Source of the DNA: CAZISM01 sp964541895
GTDB taxonomy: Bacteria; Zhuqueibacterota; Zhuqueibacteria; Residuimicrobiales; Residuimicrobiaceae
DNA length: 7,274 nucleotides
NCBI GenBank assembly: GCA_964541895.1
Contig: CAZISM010000204.1
Coordinates: forward strand, 1-7,274
Reading direction: 5' to 3'
The notes under the pieces: model-generated
The model's input: the letters and a program-made list of their open reading frames with translations, nothing else
Told to the model about the DNA's origin: nothing
Databases searched by the model: none
In this document: positions 1-4,861 of the stretch, piece after piece
How the letters are laid out: each line of letters begins with the position of its first letter
How positions within the stretch are numbered: the stretch's first letter is position 1
Program-made: the position numbers and the translations under genes

Positions 1-94
1 GAGAGTTATTGCAAAAAGGTGGTTTGAATTGATCAATGAATTATGGGAACAGCCTGTGTCTCGTCTGCAGGCCGGTAACGCGGCTGATTCATGA
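1..94 (+). CDS. Possible C-terminal end of an unidentified protein (partial, starts before the window)
   Basis: Reading from base 2, there are 30 sense codons before a TGA at 92-94. The peptide has a plausible helical, amphipathic composition (…AKRWFELINELWEQPVSRLQ…) and ends NAADS. I do not recognise the family. Thirty open codons can arise by chance, so support is limited to the protein-like composition and the setting: a plus-strand gene ending here would converge on the minus-strand secreted protein gene, with a terminator-like hairpin between them. The next plus frame is also open over a longer stretch, but it runs on antisense through the secreted protein gene and looks like a shadow. 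Sequence left of the window would settle this. Confidence 0.35.
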   Translation, partial: RVIAKRWFELINELWEQPVSRLQAGNAADS

Positions 95-244
95 CGCATC
101 GCAGGGAGCATTTGCTGTGAGGCGAACGCCCCGTGATTTTGGTATGATTCCGGAGTTTCTTGACTTACTGGCGGATCGGTGCAGCAAGAGCTTGCCTGGC
201 GGGATATCATCTCAAAATTGGTTTGGCTGGTGCCGTACACGTAA

Positions 245-268
245 AGGGCCACGCTGTGACGTGGCCCT
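245..268. terminator. Likely bidirectional intrinsic terminator hairpin
   Basis: There is a perfect 9-bp GC-rich inverted repeat, AGGGCCACG / CGTGGCCCT, around a 6-base loop. In minus-strand RNA it lies about 70 bases after the secreted protein's stop and is followed only by a short U run (CCCUUUAC), so the U-tract is weak. In plus-strand RNA a UUUU run follows 5 bases after the stem. Its place between converging genes fits a shared terminator. Confidence 0.6.
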
Positions 269-304
269 CGCTGTTTTGGGGAAGCAAAGAAAACGTGATG
301 ACCG

Positions 305-329
305 GTCGATGCGCCCCCGACGCATCGGC
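305..329. terminator. Stem-loop directly after the secreted protein's stop codon
   Basis: CGATGCG (307-313) pairs perfectly with CGCATCG (321-327) around a 7-base loop. A G-T wobble and one more G-C pair extend the stem to about 305-329. It starts 7 bases beyond the TAA at 336-338. On the minus strand no U-tract follows, so it may stabilise the mRNA 3' end or help termination. On the plus strand it is followed by CTTTTCG, which gives a short U run. A role as a second weak terminator is inference. Confidence 0.4.
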
Positions 330-335
330 TTTTCG

Positions 336-3068
336 TTAACGAATGTAGAGCATCTTTCGCGTGGCTGCAAATTCGCCGGCGCGCAGGATATAGACATACA
401 GGCCGGCTGCCACCTGGTGCCCGGCTTGATCGAAACCGTTCCATGGCACCGAGTGGGTGCCCGGATTCAGGGTTTCATCGATCAGCGTGCGCACCAGTTG
501 GCCCTGGCTGTTATAGATATTCAGCAGCACAGGCTGGCCGGATGGCAGCTGAAAGCTGATGTGCGTGGTTGGATTGAAGGGGTTGGGATAATTTTGCTGC
601 AGGGCAAATGTTGCTGGAGATTGAACGTCGTTTCCGGCCATATCTTCAGGAAGGCCCTTTGCGATGCTGTAACCACCCCAGGGAATGAGCCTGGTCTGGC
701 CGGTCCTGACTTCAACAGACTCTTGCGTACCGCCTCCCGGATCAGGGGTGTAAACAAAAAGATAGGCACCAGCTAGCAATTGGGCTGCAGAGCCGGCTGT
801 AGGCCAATAGGTACGCCAGGCGCCGCCGATGGACGCTTTGATGGTGCCTGTATAGACATAATCCCGCTCAACTTTGCCGGTCTGGTAAACGACCGCCGTG
901 CTGATGTTTTGGATTTTTTCCTGTGAGGTGCCGTTGAGGTTCATGCGGAATTTCCAACTGCCGCTGAACAGTTCGGCGTGCACCTCGCCATTGCCATCAG
1001 TAGTGCCCAAGTCGAACCATGATCCATTACCCAATTGGACATTACCGCCGGGCAGGGGATTGGCTGCATGATCCAGCAAACGGACCGTGGCATCGAGAGT
1101 TTTAAATACGACCGTCGCGCCGCCGGATGGTACGATGGGATACTGGGTTTCTGCAACGTTATAGCGATAGGTCATGCGGAACTTGTAGGCGGCGCTGCGG
1201 GCGAATAGTTCCACGTTCAGGAAGCCATTCGTTCCGGTGCATCCATGTGAATACCAATAGCCGCCGCCCTGATCCAGTTTGCCACCCGGCGTTTCCTGAA
1301 TCAGCATATTGAAATGATCGCGCAGTTCAAAGCGTACCAGCTCTGTTTGCCAGGTGCTGTCGGAAACCTGCAACTGAGCTTGTGTCTGCTCGATGCTGCC
1401 CTGGTTGTAGGTCATCTGGATTTTCGAGAAATTGGGATTAGAGATGACGCATGCCAAATGTCCCAAAGCATCGGTTTCTCCGTAAATGTCATGCCACGAT
1501 CCATCCGCCCATTTGGCCTTGCCGCCGGCCAGTCCCGCTCCAGCAGAGCTTTTCAATTTCAGCACCAGGTATCTTCCGGCAACCACATTTATGGCCAATT
1601 GGTCGGTAGCCGAACATCCTTTTTTATCGTCCACCGTCAACTCTATATTGTGCATGCCGACGGCAAGGGAAACCGACGAAATCGGATTCATGGTTGGTCC
1701 GGCCAGGACAACGCCGTTTTCCCGCCAGGTATATTCGAGAGGATCATTGTCGGGATCAGTTGATTGCGAGCCGTTCAATGTCGCAGGGGCTGTAGAGCCG
1801 CTGAGGCATTCGACAATGCGATCAGGACCGGCATTGGCGATGGGGGAGCGGTTCAAGTTTATGTACGATACCCTGACATCGTCAAAATACGCAATCATAT
1901 TTTCGTTTCCGGAACCATGATTCCCACTCATTAGGCGGATCCAGGCTACGGAATTCAGAGCAGTGGTTGAACGAACCAGCTTGTCATTAATGAATACTTG
2001 GATGCCTGATGGAGTAATGTTAAGCGCAAAGTGTTGCCATCCCGTATTCCTTGGTATGTTGGTAACCTGCCAATTGCCCAGGATCTCGGTGGAGTAATAT
2101 GCCGAAGACAATGAACTCCTCAAGCCAATGTATACGTGTTGAATTTGTTCGTCAGTTCCGGTGCTGATGCATGAAAAGCCATGTTGGATATCAACATCGT
2201 CATACATCAGTAATTCTATTCTGATATTGCTGATCGGCTGCCCAAAAGAATGATTCAGTCGTTGTTCTATATCATCTACAGAGTCCATTAAAAGGCAACG
2301 GCTACCGTCTGCAGGATGAAGGAGAGTTGTAAACGTACTTGACGCATCTCCGAAAGGATAGAAAGCCCATTCATGGAGCGTGACCGGATCCGAATACTCG
2401 AAGCTGTCTGCAAAAAAGACAGAACTCAAATCAGTAACTTTCAATTTGTCAAAATTGACCCAACAATTTTCATTGCCATAGCCGTGGTTGCCGCACTGAA
2501 GCGTTATATAGGTCAAACTGGTCAAGTGCGAGGAATAGCGGATTTGGGTGTTATTGATATAATAGGTCACTCCCGAAGATGTAACTTTGATGGAAAGTTT
2601 TTGCCACCCTGTTTTTCTCGGATACGTGCTTGCTTGCCAGGTGGGAAGGTCACCGATTGACGTTGAATAGCATGTAGAGCTGCTTGAGCTCCTGAATCCG
2701 ATATGGCCTTCCGAGCTGGCATTGCCGAAATTGACAATGTTATGCCCATTGGTTTGAGTTACATCATCGTACATGAAGATGTCGATCTGAATATTAGTGC
2801 GCGCAGCAGCAAAATAGTGAGTTAACCTTTGTTCGACATCGTCACGCGAATCCATAAAAAGAGAGCGATTGCCTTGAAATGCTCTGTCAGTTGAAGTAAA
2901 TGTACTTGCCGAGTCCCCAAAAGGATAATATTGCCATCCATAATGGATCGGCGCTTTCGTGTATTCGAAATCGTCTTCGAATACGGTTTGGCAGACGGCG
3001 ATCGAGATTCCAAAAAGGATACCAGCAACCGCGAGTAGAGCTCTCCAATACCATTTTGATGCGTTCAT
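336..3068 (-). CDS. Secreted modular lectin-like surface protein with T9SS type A sorting domain
   Basis: This 910-residue protein is predicted to be exported and then secreted or surface-anchored by the type IX system. Residues 1-27 form a signal peptide with basic K5 and R9, then a hydrophobic core, ending AVCQ. Two homologous concanavalin A/LamG-like beta-sandwich domains follow, about 29-212 and 217-402, sharing YPFGD, MDS-x-DD-x-EQRL, the MYDDV pair and GNHG-x-GNEN. A PKD/Ig-like domain spans about 408-497 (ANAGPD, STDPDNDPLEYTW). Three roughly 75-residue repeats with FRM-type signatures fill 500-733. A glycine-rich linker precedes the C-terminal FlgD-like/T9SS sorting domain at 822-910 (QNYPNPFNPTT, AGLYVYIL, KMLYIR). 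No catalytic domain is recognisable, so adhesion or carbohydrate binding is the inferred role. The ATG at 3068 is chosen over an upstream in-frame start at 3185 because it gives a signal peptide right after methionine and has a strong AGGAG site. The gene is downstream of, and co-oriented with, an NtrC-family regulator, but has its own candidate sigma-54 promoter. Confidence 0.9.
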   Translation of the reverse strand: MNASKWYWRALLAVAGILFGISIAVCQTVFEDDFEYTKAPIHYGWQYYPFGDSASTFTSTDRAFQGNRSLFMDSRDDVEQRLTHYFAAARTNIQIDIFMYDDVTQTNGHNIVNFGNASSEGHIGFRSSSSSTCYSTSIGDLPTWQASTYPRKTGWQKLSIKVTSSGVTYYINNTQIRYSSHLTSLTYITLQCGNHGYGNENCWVNFDKLKVTDLSSVFFADSFEYSDPVTLHEWAFYPFGDASSTFTTLLHPADGSRCLLMDSVDDIEQRLNHSFGQPISNIRIELLMYDDVDIQHGFSCISTGTDEQIQHVYIGLRSSLSSAYYSTEILGNWQVTNIPRNTGWQHFALNITPSGIQVFINDKLVRSTTALNSVAWIRLMSGNHGSGNENMIAYFDDVRVSYINLNRSPIANAGPDRIVECLSGSTAPATLNGSQSTDPDNDPLEYTWRENGVVLAGPTMNPISSVSLAVGMHNIELTVDDKKGCSATDQLAINVVAGRYLVLKLKSSAGAGLAGGKAKWADGSWHDIYGETDALGHLACVISNPNFSKIQMTYNQGSIEQTQAQLQVSDSTWQTELVRFELRDHFNMLIQETPGGKLDQGGGYWYSHGCTGTNGFLNVELFARSAAYKFRMTYRYNVAETQYPIVPSGGATVVFKTLDATVRLLDHAANPLPGGNVQLGNGSWFDLGTTDGNGEVHAELFSGSWKFRMNLNGTSQEKIQNISTAVVYQTGKVERDYVYTGTIKASIGGAWRTYWPTAGSAAQLLAGAYLFVYTPDPGGGTQESVEVRTGQTRLIPWGGYSIAKGLPEDMAGNDVQSPATFALQQNYPNPFNPTTHISFQLPSGQPVLLNIYNSQGQLVRTLIDETLNPGTHSVPWNGFDQAGHQVAAGLYVYILRAGEFAATRKMLYIR
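339..605 (-). other. T9SS type A sorting domain (FlgD-Ig-like), coding segment
   Basis: Residues 822-910 of the secreted protein carry the canonical start LQQNYPNPFNPTT, the middle VLLNIYNSQGQLVRTL, a G-T-H-S-V-P-W-NG-D turn, and the end AAGLYVYILRAG…TRKMLYIR. This module is known in the FCB supergroup as the C-terminal signal recognised by the Por/type IX translocon. It usually occurs once, at the extreme C terminus, as here. It is the best taxonomic marker in the window. Confidence 0.88.
870..1571 (-). repeat. Three tandem FRM-type beta repeats within the secreted protein
   Basis: Residues about 500-575, 578-657 and 660-733 are diverged copies of one module. Shared positions are an opening hydrophobic strand (LVLKLKSS / RFELRDHF / TVRLLDHA), GG then a short stretch with G-S/Y-W (GSWHDI, GGYWYS, GSWFDL), a T-D/G-x-x-G turn (TDALG, TGTNG, TDGNG), a strand ending in KIQMTY / KFRMTY / KFRMNL, and an E-x-x-Q-type segment. 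Similar Ig-like modules are common in large secreted proteins of environmental FCB bacteria, by recollection rather than by search. Their role is probably structural or adhesive. Confidence 0.7.
1863..2984 (-). repeat. Tandem duplication of concanavalin A/LamG-like domains
   Basis: Residues 29-212 and 217-402 of the secreted protein align along their whole length: DDFEY/DSFEY, YPFGDSASTFT/YPFGDASSTFT, MDSRDDVEQRL/MDSVDDIEQRL, FMYDDV/LMYDDV, IGFRSS/IGLRSS, P-R-K/N-TGWQ, and GNHGYGNEN/GNHGSGNEN. The DNA copies have diverged clearly, so the duplication is old or the copies evolve under protein-level constraint. The fold assignment rests on the pattern of an initial D-x-FEY strand, W/Y-rich core strands and a terminal FD-x-(V/L)-x-V strand, which is typical of LamG-like domains. 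Confidence 0.75.
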
Positions 3069-3075
3069 GATCCCA

Positions 3076-3080
3076 CTCCT
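3076..3080 (-). promoter_or_regulatory. Shine-Dalgarno site that fixes the secreted protein's start
   Basis: On the minus strand AGGAG lies 7 bases before the ATG at 3068 and follows a run of seven A. This spacing is optimal. The in-frame start at 3185 would put 39 polar and basic residues before the signal peptide and would place the coding region across the promoter candidate. Confidence 0.8.
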
Positions 3081-3115
3081 TTTTTTATTAAAAGTGAATT
3101 GACAGGACTTTACAA

Positions 3116-3131
3116 TGCAAATCATAGACCA
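3116..3131 (-). promoter_or_regulatory. Candidate sigma-54 (-24/-12) promoter of the secreted protein gene
   Basis: The minus strand reads TGGTCTATGATTTGCA. Against the consensus TGGCAC-N5-TTGCA it has the invariant GG and GC dinucleotides exactly 10 bases apart, a full TTGCA at -12 and TGG at -24. The last three bases of the -24 box differ. Transcription would begin near 3105, leaving a leader of about 37 bases that carries the AGGAG site. The adjacent upstream gene encodes a sigma-54 activator, which raises the likelihood. The same stretch is only one base off a Bacteroidota-type -7 box (TA-N3-TTTG instead of N2), a weaker alternative reading. Confidence 0.62.
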
Positions 3132-3293
3132 AATTATTATGCGGAGTGGATGTGAGAGCTTGGTGGGGTGATATATTAAAAACAAAAGTTTGCAAGAGTT
3201 CGAGCCCGTTTCAATCGTTCGTTGATGTTGCTTTTATGCATGGCCCGAAATCGATGAATCTCCTTTTTGCGTTCTGTGAATTCATACTTTATT

Positions 3294-3323
3294 GCTTATC
3301 CACATATGTGATGTACAATAAGC
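3294..3323. promoter_or_regulatory. Nested palindrome, possible activator (enhancer) site
   Basis: A perfect 10-bp palindrome CACATATGTG (3301-3310) lies inside an outer inverted repeat, GCTTAT (3294-3299) and ATAAGC (3318-3323). It sits about 200 bases upstream of the predicted start of transcription, within reach for a looping NtrC-type activator. The inner and outer repeats are not concentric, and the binding specificity of this regulator is unknown. Confidence 0.3.
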
Positions 3324-3413
3324 GACCACTATTGGACGAGGAGCTTGTAATGTATGAGCGGGATCATGTAGAGTTGGAACAAGGAGGAGATAAGCTGGCG
3401 TGTATTGAGCATT

Positions 3414-4772
3414 TTATGTTTGTTTAATCCCCAACTGCATCATTTTCCTGTACAAATGGCTCCTGTTGATGCCGAGAAGTTCCGCCGTGTGCTGGATGCT
3501 GCCGCGCTGTTCCGCCAGGATGCTCTGGATATAATCCTTTTCAAAGGCGTCGCGGGCGCATTTCAGGGTTTCCCGGGTGCCGGACAGATATTCGAGATCG
3601 TTGTCCTGGTAATGAAAAATATTCTTCAACACCTGGCCGGTCACCAGCGCGGTCTCCAGCAAAATGCAGGTTTTTTCCATCATGTTGCGCAGTTCGCGGC
3701 TGTTGCCGGCCCAGGGCAATGATTTTAGGAACGTGGCAGCATCTCTGGTGAGTGTCTTGGCCTCGCCGGGGTAGGATTGATGAAAATGGTGGAGAAAATA
3801 CTCGGCCTGCGGCACAATATCTTCCGGCCGCTGCCGCAGCGGCGTGACGTAGATGGGGACCACGTTGATCCTATAATACAGATCCGTGCGAAAGCGGCCC
3901 GTCGCCACCATCTCTTCGATGTTTTTATTGGTGGCAAAGACAAATCGGATATTGACGTGCCCGGCTTTTTCCGCGCCCAGGGGCATAACTTCGCCCTGCT
4001 CCAGGGCCAATAATATTTTGGCCTGGGCCTGAAGGCTCAGGTCACCGATCTCGTCGAGAAACAAGGTGCCGTTCTGCGCCAACTGAAAGCGGCCTTTGCG
4101 GTTGACCCGGGCATCGGTAAACGCCCCCTTCTCATAGCCGAACAACTCGCTCTCCAGCAGCGAATCAGGAATGGCGGCGCAATTTACCTGGACAAAGGGG
4201 CCGGCGCTCCGTTTGCCGAGCTTGTGCAGGGCGCGGGCGACCAGCTCTTTGCCGGTGCCGTTTTCGCCGGTGATCAACACCGGCGCATCGGTCGGCGCCA
4301 GGGTATCGATGACGGCAAAGACGCGCTGCATGGCGACGCTGGCGCCGACCATGCCGTAGCGGGCCAGGTTTTGCGCAATGGTGCTGCTGGTGGCTCGCCG
4401 GACCTGCACCACCTCCAGGGTGTTTCGCACCGTAAGCAGGATGCGCTGCGCATCCACCGGTTTTTCGATAAAATCGTAGGCGCCCAGCTTTATGGCTTCA
4501 ACCGCCTCTTTGATGCTGCTCTGACCACTGATCATGACCACTGTTATGTCCGGCTTTTCCTTTTTAACGGCCGCCAGAACCTGCAAACCGCTTTTTTCCG
4601 GCATGGAAACATCCAGCAACAGCAAATCCGGCGGATGGTCAGCGATCCGTTCCAGGGCTTCCTGGCCGCTGCCGGCCAGGTCCACGCTATAGTGCTCCAC
4701 CTGCAGCACATCGCTGACCAGCTCGCGAAAGAGCGGGTCGTCATCAACCACCAGGATTCGTGCAAGATTCAT
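3414..4772 (-). CDS. NtrC-family sigma-54-dependent response regulator (REC-AAA+-Fis HTH)
   Basis: This 452-residue cytoplasmic regulator has the usual length and all three domains. The receiver domain, residues about 4-120, has acidic D10-D12, phospho-acceptor D54, S82 and K104. The AAA+ sigma-54 interaction domain, about 141-368, has Walker A GENGTGKE (169-176), the sigma-54 contact loop GAFTDA (216-221, normally GAFTGA), Walker B LFLDEIGD, the arginine-finger region GRFRTDLYYR and a sensor II WAGNSREL. A Fis-type helix-turn-helix occupies about 423-449 (HTAELLGINRSHLYRKM). Phosphorylation should trigger oligomerisation and ATP-driven opening of sigma-54 promoters. The ATG at 4772 is the first start after an in-frame TAA at 4788-4790, and its ribosome site is weak. 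The kinase gene upstream ends 89 bases away on the same strand, so the two probably form an operon and a cognate pair. It resembles AtoC/ZraR/NtrC, but its signal is unknown. Confidence 0.95.
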   Translation of the reverse strand: MNLARILVVDDDPLFRELVSDVLQVEHYSVDLAGSGQEALERIADHPPDLLLLDVSMPEKSGLQVLAAVKKEKPDITVVMISGQSSIKEAVEAIKLGAYDFIEKPVDAQRILLTVRNTLEVVQVRRATSSTIAQNLARYGMVGASVAMQRVFAVIDTLAPTDAPVLITGENGTGKELVARALHKLGKRSAGPFVQVNCAAIPDSLLESELFGYEKGAFTDARVNRKGRFQLAQNGTLFLDEIGDLSLQAQAKILLALEQGEVMPLGAEKAGHVNIRFVFATNKNIEEMVATGRFRTDLYYRINVVPIYVTPLRQRPEDIVPQAEYFLHHFHQSYPGEAKTLTRDAATFLKSLPWAGNSRELRNMMEKTCILLETALVTGQVLKNIFHYQDNDLEYLSGTRETLKCARDAFEKDYIQSILAEQRGSIQHTAELLGINRSHLYRKMMQLGIKQT

Positions 4773-4861
4773 GATACGGCCTGTCGGTTAAAGGTTCATG
4801 GACACTTGGCGTTGTCTCTTTTTTGCAACGTTGTCGGGCGGCATGCGGGTGACGAAACAGT
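4773..4861 (-). other. 89-bp spacer between kinase and regulator genes, with repeated GACAACG
   Basis: On the minus strand GACAACG occurs twice in direct orientation (4829-4835 and 4810-4816), 19 bases start to start, about two helical turns. The first copy runs into the palindrome CAACGTTG (4826-4833). In RNA, CGUUG and CAACG could form a 5-bp hairpin with an 11-base loop. I see no clear promoter or terminator. An 18-codon open frame here has no ribosome site. Confidence 0.35.

Larger units (their letters stand above)
95..335. other. Convergent intergenic region
   Basis: These 241 bases lie between the putative plus-strand gene end and the stop codon of the minus-strand secreted protein gene. 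I see no convincing coding sequence. The right part contains two hairpins (245-268 and about 305-329), annotated separately. The nonamer GACGCATCG occurs at 93-101 and again at 319-327, where it forms one arm of the second hairpin. This may be chance. Confidence 0.5.
3069..3413. other. 345-bp intergenic regulatory region upstream of the secreted protein gene
   Basis: This AT-rich gap separates the regulator's stop (3414-3416) from the secreted protein's ATG (3068). It contains a Shine-Dalgarno site, a sigma-54 promoter candidate at 3116-3131, an AT-rich stretch at about 3170-3187 that could bend, and a nested palindrome at 3294-3323. No clear intrinsic terminator follows the regulator gene, so some read-through into the secreted protein gene is possible. 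The only long open frame, on the plus strand, lacks convincing gene features. Confidence 0.6.

Noticed and set aside
36..776. 246-codon plus-strand open frame
   Set aside because: Most of it is antisense to the C-terminal part of the secreted protein, whose T9SS domain is unmistakable. The translation has no recognisable domain, and its start overlaps another, more protein-like frame.
3098..3127. Plus-strand TTGACA followed by a weak -10-like TCATAG
   Set aside because: There is no plus-strand gene downstream to serve, and the -10 match is poor.
3069..3185. 39-residue N-terminal extension of the secreted protein
   Set aside because: It would bury the signal peptide, lacks a ribosome site and overlaps the sigma-54 promoter candidate. 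The ATG at 3068 has AGGAG at optimal spacing.
3190..3208. Second sigma-54-like element on the minus strand (GGGCTCG…TTGCA)
   Set aside because: GG and GC are 11 bases apart instead of the nearly invariant 10, and the site is farther from the gene than the exact match at 3116-3131.
3146..3427. 93-codon plus-strand open frame spanning the intergenic region
   Set aside because: It starts with GTG without a proper ribosome site, overlaps the regulator's 3' end, has unusual cysteine-rich composition and shows no recognisable family. It could be revisited if conserved.
4788..4844. 18-codon minus-strand mini-ORF between kinase and regulator
   Set aside because: It has no ribosome site and no recognisable motif. 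Its length is expected by chance.
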